Shown here: positions 26,001-37,349 of the stretch, one piece after another
Layout of the letters: the number at the start of each line of letters is the position of its first letter
Numbering within the stretch: the stretch's first letter is position 1
DNA from: Siphonodentalium dalli
Taxonomy: Eukaryota > Mollusca > Scaphopoda > Gadilida > Siphonodentaliidae
Direction: 5' to 3'
Assembly (NCBI GenBank): GCA_032622095.1
Contig: CP136064.1
Location: forward strand, 132,067,129-132,131,128
DNA: 64,000 nt
Translations under genes and position numbers: made by a program
Notes under the pieces: generated by a model
Told to the model about the DNA's origin: nothing
Seen by the model: only the letters and a program-made list of their open reading frames with translations
Database searches by the model: none

Positions 26001-26718
26001 AATAGATAGAAAATTTTCACGGAGCGTCGAGATTTTTCGACCAGCTCTACCGGCGCATGCGCAAAAATTGGTAGGTTGTCAATGTTATTAGAAGCCCGAG
26101 CAATCCGACATCGAATACAACAATTTGCCTTAAAAATCGTCATTATTTTGGCTCAGTGTTTTATTTCATATCCATATCTGCGAAATGCACCCTTTGAATG
26201 GGTGTTTTTGGTTCGAGAATTGTGTATCGAACAATATTGAGTGCCTTTTGTATATGTTTCGGCTGAAAAATTGTTACAGCATCCAGTTATTTCCAAGATT
26301 GTGAAAAAAAAAAAAAAAATTAATTATATGGAAAAAATGGTGTAACTCAGAAAGCTCAACCCGGATTTTAGGGGACTTTTCGTGACGCGTCCGCGATGTT
26401 ATGGCCTAAATAATATTAAAAAATCGGCTTTTCCCGATTTATTTCCTTACTTTTCCAATTTCATGTCTAATGTGCCTGGACTTGAGCCTGCCACTCCTAG
26501 CTGAATCCATCAGACAAAAACATAAGGATTGAATGGCATTTTTGAGATTATTTTCGCTAGGGAATTGCAACAAGATATGGGTAATGTATATCTTTATTAT
26601 GTGTCCACGTGGAGCAACAGCTGGAGACAATAAAATTTTGTATGGGAAATATCTATGGAAAGGCTTTTCTCGATTTGGCAAAATTGAGTGACTGCCGTTA
26701 GCCCCACCCTTGTCAATT
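26001..26718. other. LINE leader region and spacer, no gene
   Basis: Probably includes part of the LINE 5' UTR or its flank. A17 lies near 26306-26322. No coding or element-end signal beyond that. Confidence 0.3.
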
Positions 26719-27060
26719 GGTCCTACTAATGTTTTATGATGCGGTTGGGTCCTGTTGAATTGATATGGTGCTGATAGGGCAAACTGCTGCTGTTAACAAA
26801 AAGTACCGTTATAGTTTTTTAATTTGTTCTTTTCGCGGTGTTCCGATAATCTGAAAATATCCAGGTAAAACCATTATGCGTATCAAACATTCAAAAACAC
26901 ATGCATGGTTTGTTCTCAAATCGCTCGGATTATAGCTAAACACCGCGAAAATAACAACTTAAAAAAAATAACGGTACTTTTTCGTAACGGCATAAGTTTG
27001 CCATAACAGCATCATAGCAATTTAGCAGGACCACACGCATCATAGCATATTAGCAGGACC
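26719..27060. mobile_element. 342-bp foldback MITE
   Basis: Left GGTCCTACTAATGTTTTATGATG and right CATCATAGCATATTAGCAGGACC are inverted matches, and the pairing continues inward (GGGCAAAC, AAAGTACCGTTAT, TTTTCGCGGTG) to a central loop. The right arm repeats the CATCATAGCA..TTTAGCAGGACC unit twice. No target duplication was settled and no coding sequence is present. Confidence 0.65.
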
Positions 27061-27634
27061 TCTTGACCAGTGGTGAACCCGTTCATGTCGTGGGCTATTG
27101 AGCTCCGAATACCGTTTTTTTATTTTGAAGTCTCCACTTACGTACACCTATCATTCCCGATGTCAGTTAGGGACATGGCATAATTCATGCATAGGGAGTT
27201 AAAGTGAAAATGCAAAACATATTTATTTGTGATAAAACCTCTCTTTCAAGTTTATTTATCGCCCCCCCCCCCCCCTGATAATTTCGGAGAACTATTGTAA
27301 TCAGCGGCGTCTGTTCATTCGCGCGTCCGTTCGTGTGTCCGTCCGATTTCTTGCCAGGCTGTTAACTCCAGTTCAAATTATCCGCTCGAAACGACACTTC
27401 GTATGAGGAATGACAATTACATTATTGAGGTAATTTTCAGTTATGGTTCTAGTCCGATGGTCTTTTTCTCTGATTTATGACTCTTTTTTTAACTTAGAAA
27501 TTGCTATTTTCATGCTGTCCGGATAATAATATCCGATCGGAACGATACTTGGTATATATGTGTAATAAACATTACACTAATGAGGTCGATTTTCAATATC
27601 GTTCCGATCACATGATTTTTATTAGAATAGACTA
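27061..27634. other. no gene seen
   Basis: Contains a poly-C run near 27263 and fragments resembling GTCCGTTCGTGTGTCCGTCC repeats found elsewhere in the window. Nothing further can be supported. Confidence 0.3.
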
Positions 27635-29245
27635 GAATTGTTTATTCTCAAATCGCCGGACGTGTCCGGTATAACAGAGATTAGTTATGAACACACTTCA
27701 ATATGTACATATAGATAATATTGCAAATGAAAACAATATATAGGTCAATAATCGTGTATATACGCGCGGAGAGGGTGGGGAGGGGTTTTGGGTGAGGTGT
27801 GTGTATAGGGGACTAACATCGGGTCTGGCATAAATCACTGGGGTAAGGTGACATTCGTGTTGATCATATTTGTTTGCCTCCCGTATAATTTCGCTGTATG
27901 TGAACGTACGTGAGATGATTTAGGTGGGGGTGCTTCAAGGTTCGCGTTGTTATGCCACAGGGGGCTCCATTAGGCGAAGGGCGTCTCGGATGAACATGCT
28001 AAGATTGGTGAGGATTCTTTTATTTGTGCACGTGAAATGGGCACTGAGTTTGTGGGCATTGGGACGCGTGTAATAGTATGATTTAAGATATTTTCGTCTC
28101 AAATCGCGTAGTTTTTCACATTTGAGTATGATATGGTATTTATCACCAAGTTCAACGTCGCATAGCGTGCACTTTCGATCGGAGTAGTCTTTTTTTGCCC
28201 ACGATCCTGATTCGATCGGTAAGTTATGATTTCTTGTACGAAATTTAATCAGACGCGTTACTACTGTTTGATTTTCTAAAGAGAGATATATTTCCTTTGA
28301 AAAGTCAATCTTGATGATTCTGTAGAAGGCACATTTATTGGATTTTATACTATATCACCATGCCATGATTATACAAATGCGTCTTGTATTCGACCTATGA
28401 TGAGTCTGTTGAAAGATGGTGGGTTGATAGTTGCTTGGTCTATCCAAATATTGGATAGGCCGAGATTATTTAGGTTATTTTGTATAAAGTCAGTCCAACC
28501 ATTTCTCCAGTTGTTTGTGCAGTGATAGCTATACAGTACATAATAGAGTATAAGTGGGAGTCTATTGCACTGCATGTTCATAAGTTTATTCCAATATGTT
28601 AGACATCGAAATTGTATCTTTTGCGCAATTGGGCATATACCCGTCTCCCCATAAACAAAACATGTATTTGTGGTTTTGCGCAGGTTAAGTACAAATTTAA
28701 GGAACACAATTTCTAACTTTTCTAGGCAGGTGGTGTTTTCAAAACCCCATACTTCGGCTCCATATGTCATTATGGGGTTATTGCTTTTTCATAAATTTCA
28801 AGAACGCTGTCATAAGAGAGGTTATTTTGTCTGGTTTTACTTATGAGTGCGTACATAGCTTTCTTTGCATCTTTGCATCTTATGTTTCGTTCCCTGCTAA
28901 ATGTTCCATTTTTACTAAACCACGTGCCCAGGTATTTGAAGCTATCCACAATCTCAATTTCGTTACCGTTTATTTTGAATGACATTGATTTTCTACCAAG
29001 AACCATGATTTTAGTTTTGGAGGCATTTATGCTTATCTTCCATGTGTCACAGTACGATGCGAAGTGATTTAAGGCATTTTGTAATCCGGAATGGGAGTCT
29101 GAAATTAGAGCTGTATCATCTGCGTATATTAATAGGAATAACTTCATATATACCCCTGGTTCATGGCCAACAATTTTGTAGGTATTCCTCGACATCGTTG
29201 ATGTACATGGCGAAAAGTAGCTCGATGAGAGACAATCACCTTATT
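27635..29245 (-). pseudogene. second LINE: 3' half of a broken reverse-transcriptase ORF and 3' UTR
   Basis: On the minus strand the frame runs from MYINDVEEYL and LLIYADDTALIS (YADD near 29120) through FKYLGTWFSKNGTFSRE, MTYGAEVWGFE and GETGICPIAQK to the C-terminal YYYTRPNAHKL block, with a stop at 27950-27952. Several frameshifts break it. The 3' UTR ends in TTTATTCTCAAATCGCC, like the full-length LINE. The gene is interrupted at 29245 by the 12.3 kb DNA transposon; its upstream part lies at 41529-41764. Confidence 0.9.
29239..29245. repeat. target-site duplication CCTTATT, left
   Basis: Matches 41529-41535. On the LINE sense strand it reads AATAAGG, within the Lys-Gln-Gly codons of the reverse transcriptase, with CAA changed to TAA. 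Confidence 0.85.
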
Positions 29246-31051
29246 AGAGTGGCTAAAATGCAAGCTTGGCGCCAAGCTTGGCAGTTTTTAAGGCAGGTGA
29301 CTAAAAGACAAGCTTGGCGTTTTCAAATTTTTTAAAAGCCTTTTAAACGCAGTTTTCGGGTGAATTATGCGGGAATAGCACCAGTTAATTACTTATATGG
29401 CCCATTTTCGTAAATTAATCGACAATAGTGGCAGTAATGTCCCCGATTGGTTGGTTAATAGGGGGCGTGGTCACAAAATCAAAACATCGTCTTTTTACGC
29501 AGATTTCTTGTCGGTTTTTGGTCGATTTCTCTTTTTAAACATCAGTTGGACTCAGTTTTTTATTCAAAACATGTTGAATGGTTATCATTTATCACTCTCA
29601 TAGTCGAGCTTGGCGGTTTTGAACATTATATGCGAAGAATTTTTGACTTTTAGATGACCGACCACCGAACCGCCAAGCACGAATAAAAAATCTAAATATT
29701 AAGCTGAATTTTTGCCGATTTCTCGTTTCTAAAACACGTTGCATCTAGTTTTTATGTAAAAACGTGTAAAATGATTATCATTCTTCACATATATAATCGG
29801 GCTTGGCGGTTTTGAACATTATATACAAAGAATTTTTTACTTTTAGATGACCGACCACCGAACCGCCAAGCTCGAATAAAAAATCTAAATATTAAGCTGA
29901 ATTTTCGCCGATTTCTCGTTTCTAAAACACGTTTCAGCTAGTTTTTATGTAAAAACGTGTAAAATGATTATCATTCTTCACAAATATAATCGGGCTTGGC
30001 GGTTTTGAACATTATATACAAAGAATTTTTGACTTTTAGATGACCGACCACCGAACCGCCAAGCTCGAATAAAAAATCAAAATATTAAGCTGAATTTTCG
30101 CCGATTTATCGTTTCTAAAACACGTTCCATCTAGTTTTTATGTAAAAACGTGTAAAATGATTATCATTCTTCACAAATATAATCGGGCTTGGCGGTTTTT
30201 AACATTATATACAAAGAATTTTTGACTTTTAGATGACCGACCACCGAACCGCCTAGCTCGAATAAAAAATCAAAATATTAAGCTGAATTTTCGCCGATTT
30301 CTCGTTTCTAAAACACGTTTCAGCTAGTTCTTATGTAAAAACGTGTAAAATGATTATCATTCTTCACAAATATACTCGAGCTTGGCGGTTTTGAACATTA
30401 TATACGAAGAATTTTTGACTTTTAGATGACCGACCACCGAACCGCCAAGCTCGAATAAAAAATCTAAATATTAAGCTGAATTTTCGCCGATTTCTCGTTT
30501 CTAAAACATGTCCCAGCTATTTTTCATGTAAAAACATGTAAAATGATTATCGTTCTTCACATATATACTCGAGCTTGGCGGTTTTTAACATTGAGTACTT
30601 AGAATTTTCGACTTTTATATGACCGCCCACCGAACCGCCAAGCCAAGGCAAAATGATACCCAGACCAAACCGAGGCAAAATGATACCCACCAAATATTGT
30701 CAACGTGTACCCATTAATGATCGTCCATGCAACTAATCAAACTTGTTCAATTATGTTATGTTCTTGTTTCGATGTAGCATTGTGATTTAAATGGCACGTG
30801 TCTGGAACGGTCACAATGATAATATACATGAATTCCAGAGGGCAAACTGTAATATAATTTAATTCTCCATCCACATTAAATTATTATTATTATTATTTGT
30901 TTTTTTGGGGGGGGGGGGGGGGATTTGACCCAGGAGGATTTGAAAGGACCTGAGACGTCATTCTTTCTTTCTTTTTAGTGTAAACATATTTTTATTTCCA
31001 ACATAACATAATATACAGATGATACAAAATTAATATGCAAAATAGAAGAGA
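29246..31051 (+). repeat. left terminal inverted repeat with 193-bp units
   Basis: 1806 bp that match 40310-41528 in reverse. From the end inward: an outer palindrome of AAGCTTGG/CCAAGCTT blocks near 29268-29290, about 300 bp of single sequence, an array of six 193-bp units, then the ATGATACCC repeats and a G16 run, ending at GCAAAATAGAAGAGA. The 68-codon frame at 29397-29603 is also in the right arm and is not a gene. Confidence 0.85.
29608..30650 (+). repeat. six 193-bp tandem repeats
   Basis: Units start (GCTTGGCGGTT) at 29608, 29801, 29994, 30187, 30380 and 30573, exactly 193 bp apart. Each contains an internal inverted pair, GCTTGGCGGTT and AACCGCCAAGC, about 70 bp apart. Regular subterminal units like this are plausible transposase-binding sites. 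Confidence 0.9.
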
Positions 31052-31130
31052 ATCAGAATCAGAATTCAATTAATCTCAAATCGTCGTACATGTTGACATA
31101 ACAGAGACAAATATATGTCACTCACATCAG
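31052..31130 (-). repeat. LINE 3'-UTR fragment
   Basis: TTAATCTCAAATCGTCGTACATGT...AACAGAGACAA resembles the 3' UTR of the LINE at 27640-27700, preceded by an AATCAG repeat that could be the tail. It lies just inside the left arm of the 12.3 kb transposon, downstream of the Tpt1/KptA stop codon. Confidence 0.45.
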
Positions 31131-31218
31131 TGCTATAATAAATAATATTTAGTAAAATGTCCGAAATATGATCTCGTAAAGTATAGCAAAATAAACCGAC
31201 TTGACACATATTTTTGGT

Positions 31219-33344
31219 TTATATTTTCTCCACACTTCCAATCTGCTCGGGGAGAATGTGGGTAGGGCAGAGGACGGTGTGCCTTTGACCGTTTCTGTAA
31301 AGTTGTATACTCTTAAACATCTTCGTCTTTAAGAAAATAGCAGCGGTGTACTTCTTCTTCACATTTAATCCTGGAAAAAATATATTTACATGTAAATGGT
31401 TACTATATATGACACACTGAATTTGCATATTATACAAAAGTGATTGGGGCAGTCGCATTGAGATATATAACATGATTTGAGTTAGGGTGGAACAAAAAGG
31501 AAGCAGATAGTGTTGCACTGTGTTCGGGACAGCAAAATGCATAGAAAGAAGAAACTGAAGAAGGAGAAAGGAAGTAGAAGAGATATGCACGAGACGATGA
31601 CAATGGTGGGGAATTTTCATTATGTGTTCACAATAAGATTTGGTTGTTGCGTGAGTAAAACTGATGCTCGTATGCGGTTATCGACATGCGTCGGACGCCA
31701 TGTGTGTGGGGGGGGGGGGGGTGTCACTCATACTGTAAACAGTTTGCATCCATATAAAATAAGTAAATAAACATTCAGTTACTGTGGCGATACATACTGT
31801 TTGCACCACGATACGATTATCGCCATGTCTCTATACGACAATGAACTATACAAATTCACATTAAGCACATGGACATGCTTTCATTTCTTTATTAAATAAC
31901 TATTGATAGTTTGGATTACCTCTTATTACACGGTCAAGTGCCGATCGTTCACACGTGATTAAGTGCACATACGTTCTACCCATCTTCTTCACGCCAACAT
32001 CGAGAATGGACAGAACATTCTCCCATTTTGTCATATGGACTAGCTGGTCCGTTCTTTTTGGTTCAAAGATGGTGTATTCCATCTCTACTGGGTTTACCTG
32101 AAACGAGAGAATAACAGTTTTAGAAGTAAGACATGGCAAGTACATTGAAGTTCAAAGTGATATATTCACAAAATAATGCACGACTGTACATGATATCGCT
32201 CTCGTTTACTAATATAATTCAATTTCATTCGAATATTCTGATACAGCCCGACTGTAAGCGGCACATTATTAACTTTAGATCTGTACATGCCCGAATATTT
32301 GATATAGCCAGGTAAGTTGTTCCAACATCTATGTTTGTCTGATAACAATGAATACTGGTAACTATCGTGTGTGGTCTGAAATATTAATGGTCTATTGGAT
32401 TGAATGCATGCATTATGCAATGTATACCTTAACGGTGTGTCCCTGTTCTGCTCTGAACCATATCTGTCCGTGTTCTCTCATAATTGTCACTCTTTCACCA
32501 AGATATCCTTGATAAACTACGTCGACGAGGTTCTGACAGACAATTAGTTTCCTGCAATTTCTGGATATAACTGATGCAAGGTGGTTACCTTCCAGGCGCC
32601 CATCAGCTAAAAAAAATGGAAGATGTTGTTAGTCGTTTTCCTGGTTATTTCGATGCCAGTTTATTTCTTCGTAGTATGCCAAATCCAACACAATAGAGTG
32701 TCGGGCAATGATTGAATCAATAAAGGTTTATTCCCCATTCATTTTCGTGTAGTTATACACGAGAAATGTGGATACAACTTTCGCATTTGCAACATCAAAT
32801 AAACAATGTATCATCGTCTTTCTCTCGGATATTTTAGTTGGTCGCAGATAAAAACTGAGAGTCTGCCAAAGTCGCGCCATGCACGATGAGTGATTACAAT
32901 ACATCAAAGTTTAAAGCATTGAAACATATTAAGAATGTCAGATTGAACTGTATGACCGTATACTAAGCGAATAGCCGTGTTTTGTTAGCAATCGCTGTAA
33001 CAATTTTGTTTACTTAACGGTTTTAACACAAGATATTATTTTATTGGAAACATATCAACAACGAATCTACTTCTCCGTGTTCTTCGAAATGGTGCTATCT
33101 TACATACTTCTGTATATTTGCACATTCAATTAATACTTCTCGTAATACAAGCTTGACGTGGTGTTGAAAAGTATATGTATTTATATGGCGGGTCGGCTTG
33201 GAATTTGTTTCCATTACAATGTTTTTTTTTATTTATTTACAGAGAAAATAACTTACTTGGTATCAAGTCTTTGTTGTGTCGTAAATTCCACAGCAATTGG
33301 TCGGACATAATTTGATAGAAGCGTTCGCCATATAATCTATCCAT
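31219..33344 (-). CDS. TRPT1-like: Tpt1/KptA-family RNA 2'-phosphotransferase, four exons
   Basis: Exons on the minus strand are 33344-33257, 32606-32428, 32097-31920 and 31370-31219. All junctions are GT-AG and the phases (1, 0, 1) match, giving 198 residues, a usual length for the family. Signature residues are present: LRH (Arg22, His23), RAEQGH (Arg81), HMT at 110 in place of the usual HGT, and GRTYVHL (Arg130, His134), with the C-terminal strand-rich part in exon 4. Family members move an internal RNA 2'-phosphate to NAD+ after tRNA splicing; some ADP-ribosylate 5'-phosphate ends of RNA or DNA. The gene lies inside a DNA transposon, divergent from the SGNH gene 459 bp away. The splice model is by eye. 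It could be a captured host gene or a long-term element gene. Confidence 0.82.
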
Positions 33345-33802
33345 AGTGACGGTGATTATGTTTTGAAACGTTATTAGGCACTTGGGAAATGACCCGGAAT
33401 GATTTTAGTGTGATGCGATATGGTCTATATAGTAAGTACCTTGGCGTCCGTTTGGCTTCCCATTACGTGATTGACGTCTTTCCTGAATACCGAATTGTTC
33501 TTCTCGCAAAGCAACACCGACAATGAAAACAATTAAAACAAGCGATGTGAGAATAGATCTCACTGGGCTTCATATCATGTTTGCATAGAAGAATCGCGGT
33601 ATGCCATGAAAGGTCACGGTAACCAAACTGATATCAACTTGAATTACCGACAAACGGAGGCGTCATGTTTATTTTAGGGTATCCAATCAGAGCCTGTTGA
33701 TCATACATGGGTTTCCGACAGGAGACGACTTTAAATGAAGGCTCGTATTGCACGAAGCAGATCATTCTGTTCACTTAAACTATTGTTTAACTAAGTTTCA
33801 CC
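33345..33802. promoter_or_regulatory. divergent intergenic region between Tpt1/KptA and SGNH genes
   Basis: 458 bp between the two outward-facing start codons, so promoters for both genes should lie here. I do not see a clear TATA box or a known site; the assignment rests on gene layout alone. Confidence 0.4.
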
Positions 33803-34375
33803 ATGGATAATTCATTCAAGTATGCTTTGCTTGGTAGCAGCTATATAAAACGCCTAGCAATGTATAACGACCACGACATGAATGTGATAGGTGCTCGTGG
33901 AATGATTTTCTTCAAAGGCGGTATGCGGATTGACACTCCAAGAGAAATAAAACATTATCGACACTACCTAGATTTGCTGAAGGTATGGGGGCCCAAGGTT
34001 GTGTTCCTGCAGCTAGGAGGAAACGACATTTCTCCAGATATGCCTGGCGACGAAATAGCCAAAGTTCTTCAAAGCATCGTCAACGAGATTAGAGAAACTG
34101 GGGCAATTGTTTATGTCGGAGAGATCCTGTGGCGCGGAAACACCGATAAGGTTCCGGGCCTGACACCCGAAATGTTCCAGAAAAAAAGAAAACGGATAAA
34201 CGCCCTGATGAACAAATACATGGGACGCGATTTCATTCTTTTCAAAAAGATCAAGCCTGCGGATTACAGCGACGATATGATCCATCTGAAAGAACCAGCT
34301 GACGACTCCAACGTTGGGATCAGAAAATATTTCTTCGCTGTGCAAAGATTGTTTTTCCGACACAACACACGCTGA
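33803..34375 (+). CDS. SGNH/GDSL hydrolase-like protein
   Basis: 190 residues, single exon, ATG in the context TTCACCATGG. Block I is YALLGSSYIKRL with Ser13 as candidate nucleophile (GSS instead of GDS); Gly30 or Gly33 may be block II; block III is LGGNDIS with Asn74; block V is DDMIHL with Asp158 and His161. These are the four SGNH positions. There is no signal peptide, so it is probably intracellular. SGNH proteins hydrolyse esters or sugar acetyl groups; the substrate here is unknown. SGNH-like domains are known in ORF1 of some CR1 retrotransposons, so such a domain in a mobile element has precedent. It lies within the 12.3 kb transposon, convergent with the transposase gene. Confidence 0.75.
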   Translation: MDNSFKYALLGSSYIKRLAMYNDHDMNVIGARGMIFFKGGMRIDTPREIKHYRHYLDLLKVWGPKVVFLQLGGNDISPDMPGDEIAKVLQSIVNEIRETGAIVYVGEILWRGNTDKVPGLTPEMFQKKRKRINALMNKYMGRDFILFKKIKPADYSDDMIHLKEPADDSNVGIRKYFFAVQRLFFRHNTR

Positions 34376-34448
34376 CCTTCGATGACCTATATATATATAC
34401 ATACACATTTTTTGTCTTTATTACATTGTTCATGTTTTTACCGGTATA

Positions 34449-34874
34449 AGGCGCTCATAAATTACTATTTCTTTGGCTTCGGGGGTAAAACAAAATATTT
34501 GACTCGAGTCGAGGAACATACCCGTCAAAGCTCAGAGTGATCAGATATTGATGATTGAGGTTAGTTCAATTGTTTCTAGCCCAGAAACTCGAGTTCAAAC
34601 GGACGTTTTTGTAGAAATATATATATATATATTCGGCATCGTTTCTGTAAAGATCGATAGCACTAAAATTAAGTGGTTATCATTAGCACTCGATTTTAGT
34701 TATCCACATTTAGCTGCAAGAACGTCCGTTTGGACTCGAGTCTCTGGGCTCGTAACAATTGAAATCCCAAAAATCGATATCTGATCACTCTTGAGCTTTG
34801 ACGGGTAGGTTCCTCGACTCGAATCAAATATTTTTTACCCTCGAAGCCAAAGAAATAGTAATTTAGGAGCGCCT
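34449..34874. mobile_element. 426-bp foldback MITE
   Basis: Arms of about 170 bp begin AGGCGCTCATAAATTACTATTT and end with the inverse. They share GACTCGAGTCGAGGAAC, GTCAAAGCTC and AACGGACG/CGTCCGTT blocks around a TA-rich centre. No target duplication was settled. It lies 73 bp downstream of the SGNH stop codon. Confidence 0.75.
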
Positions 34875-34901
34875 GATCGGATTGAGTACCTTTAATAAAA
34901 G

Positions 34902-35205
34902 TTATGCATATTATGGAGTTCCTTTTCGAAACAATAAAAGAAAAGATTCCCAACCTTTGTAAGTCGTCAATTCCGATCACGCTAGAAAGTGCCATCACAA
35001 ATGCGGTCAAGACGCATATGCCAAATTTAACAATTCTATTTTGTTGGAATCACATCAAGAGGGATTTCAGATTTAATATCAAACAACATTTAGGGGCTCA
35101 ACCGAAAGAGATCACCGTGTATTTGAATGACCTTGCAGTCATACTTAAATGTAACAATGTTTATTTACCATTCAACGTTATTAGCATCTGCAGAGAGATA
35201 TACTC
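34902..35205 (+). pseudogene. fragment of a second MULE-type transposase
   Basis: The plus-strand frame includes EKIPNL, PITLESAITNAV and ILFCWNHIKRDF, collinear with EKIPNL, PIVFDREDAFSNAV and FFCWNHLKRDL of the main transposase. It is diverged, truncated on both sides, and the second catalytic Asp region reads LES. It is opposite in orientation to the main gene, so it comes from a different copy. The downstream break is at a Helitron fragment near 35206. Confidence 0.8.
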
Positions 35206-35441
35206 GGAAACGGGTGGAGCTATCGACTTGAAATTTGCTATGTGAATGTATCTTGCCCCGGATACGAATTTTATCGGGTCGCCGAGCCCGTGCGACGCAA
35301 GCTTCGCGCATGCGCAGACCAGATCTCGGAAACGGGTGGAGCTATCGACTTGAAATTTGGTTACCAGATCTCGGAAACGGGTGGAGCTATCGACTTGAAA
35401 TTTGGTTTTTGAATAGCCCGGACAACGGGCTCATCTGCTAG
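35206..35441 (+). mobile_element. Helitron 3' end fragment
   Basis: Ends AGCCCGGACAACGGGCTCATCTG-CTAG, a hairpin followed by CTAG, the standard Helitron 3' terminus. The body is made of the same 122-bp unit (GAGATCTGGTCTGCGCATGC in reverse) as the Helitron at 52999-53639. The 5' part is missing. Confidence 0.8.
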
Positions 35442-36262
35442 TCTATTATATATATTTGGAAGATCTGTGTGTGTCTGTCTGTGTGATCGCGATGAACTCG
35501 AAAACGACCGAGCCGATTTCGATGAAACTTGGTATGTGGGGGTATTTTTGGCCGGGGACTGGCATAGGCATATTAATTTGTCCGTGCGACGTGACCTTGG
35601 CCTTGACATCGGGTCATTTCAAGGTCAAACGTCCGAATATCACGGGATTTCGATGAAACTTGGTATGTGCGGGTACTTTCGTCCGGGGAGTGGCATATGC
35701 CTATTAATTTGCCCGCGCGACGTGACCTTGACCTTGAAATAGGGTCATTTCAAGGTCAAACGCCCGAATATCACGGGATTTCGATGAAACTTGGTATGTG
35801 GGGGTACTTTCGGCCGGGGAGTGGCATAGTCCTATTAATTTGCCCGTGCGACATGACATTGACCTTGAAATCGGGTCATTTCAAGGTCAAACGCCCGAAT
35901 ATCACGGGATTTCGATGAAAATTAGTGTCTATGGATACTTTCGTATGGGGAGTCTCATAAGCCCGTGTGACGTGACCTTGAAATCTGGTCAATTGAAGGT
36001 CAAATCGCGAATTTTGATGGGATTTCGACAAAATTTGATACGTGGGTTACTTTTGTCCACTGAGTGTTTTGGACGGGTCAAAGCGTGACCCCGACCTGAC
36101 ATTGACCTTAAAAATGATCAATTCGAGGTCAAATCCCACCAAATATCCCGGGATTTCGATGAAAATTGGTGTCTAGGGATACTTTCGTATGGGGAGTATC
36201 ATAAGCCTATTCATTTGCCCGTGCGACGTGACCTTGACATCGGGTCAATTCAAGGTCATTCC
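35442..36262 (+). mobile_element. Helitron 5' part with 131-bp repeats
   Basis: Starts TCTATTATATATATTTGGAAG directly after the CTAG of the previous Helitron, so the two are joined head to tail. The body is about six units of a ~131-bp repeat with GGGATTTCGATGAAACTTGG and the pair TGACCTTGA / TCAAGGTCA. No 3' terminus is seen; the element stops near 36262, where it cuts into the transposase gene. Confidence 0.75.
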
Positions 36263-37349
36263 TAATGACATGTCTACGTTAGGCGCAAAAAGTGTGTCCT
36301 GAAATCCAAGAAACCATGGAAACTGGTCGGCGAGAATAGTCTGAGAGTCCCTAATTATACTGTCACAGAGCCACTGACCCGTGCTGATAGTCATTACTTT
36401 ACTGGGTGTCAATTTATGAACAGTATGTTGCGTCCTTACCGGAGATGATTGTTGTGATGACATTTTCGGCGGCGGCGACGCCGGCGAAAACAGCCTTCTA
36501 CGCTTTGCGGTGGATATAGTGGGCAGAATAATCGGTTGATCCGGTGATAAGACTGGAGAAACTGTGGGTGAAGGTGAAAGTTGGATATCGGTGAATACTG
36601 CCGGATTTGTTTTTGGTGATTCAGAACGCTCTGGTGTAAAAGACACGTTTGTCGGAGAACTAGAGAGTATCTGTGTGAAATCAGGCAATTGTGATGTATT
36701 TCCCTGAGATGCAGGGAGCGGAGGAGTTGTAGTCAATGGTGTAGACATTTTTGAATTGGCGGCACGAATTGTGGTTATAGGATGAGTTCGGGTAACGTTG
36801 AAAGTTATCTTCTGGTTGCCATGTCTTGTCTTTTTTAGACAAGATTTTGGGGGAGTTGGTGTGGTTATCGCGACAACTTCCGGTGATGTTCTGACAGGTG
36901 AGCTCACATTTGATGCGGTCACAGAAATTGGTCGAGGTGACTGAGACTGCTCTGGTGTAGTCGGAGATGAGCTTACAATTGATGAGGCCAAAGAATCTGA
37001 TGCGGGTGTACTCACAGATCAAAGAATCTGGTGCGGGTGTGGACAGACGATCATAATCGTTTTTTCTTGGCTTCTTGTTGCCAGATTTTTTATCCTCACG
37101 CGAGCGACCGCGTTTCCGGAGAACCGTCAGGTTAACAGGCCTGGTTTCTGGGTTATCAACTCCCATGCCGACGAGTAATCTGGCGGCTAAAATGTGGTAA
37201 CATGTGGCATTTGATGCACAACCACATGTCTCTTTGGGGAAGAGTTTTATGCAGTAGTTGTCGCCTCTGCTGCCAACTACACAAAATAGATGCTGTTCGG
37301 GGACAAACGATATTCTGTTTGACCTAATAACTTCATTAGCGAGAGCAAT
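36245..37349 (-). pseudogene. C-terminal part of the MULE transposase: SWIM finger, Ser/Pro-rich tail, start of ULP1-like domain
   Basis: From 37349 downward the minus strand encodes IALANEVIRSN, then CGCASNATCYH (37194-37227), a CxCxnCxH SWIM finger usual in MULE transposases. A basic segment and a Ser/Pro/Thr-rich tail follow, with a frame change near 37015 beside a ~30-bp duplication. The end, GQWLCDSIIRDSQTILADQF to GFQDTLFAPN, resembles the start of ULP1-like cysteine peptidase domains, which occur in some MULEs; this part is inference. The catalytic region is missing because a Helitron fragment begins at about 36262. The link to the main frame crosses a TA repeat at about 37351-37363. 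Confidence 0.7.

Noticed and set aside
29397-29603. 68-codon frame also found at 41171-41377
   Set aside because: Identical because both lie in the transposon's inverted arms; no motif and no splice or expression hint.
29608-30650. CRISPR-like regular spacing of the 193-bp units
   Set aside because: The whole unit repeats, there are no unique spacers, and the genome is eukaryotic.
35235-36088. Series of frames with EIGSFQGQTPEYHGISMKLG repeats
   Set aside because: These follow the 131-bp Helitron unit; the residues reflect DNA repeats and the frames end at random.
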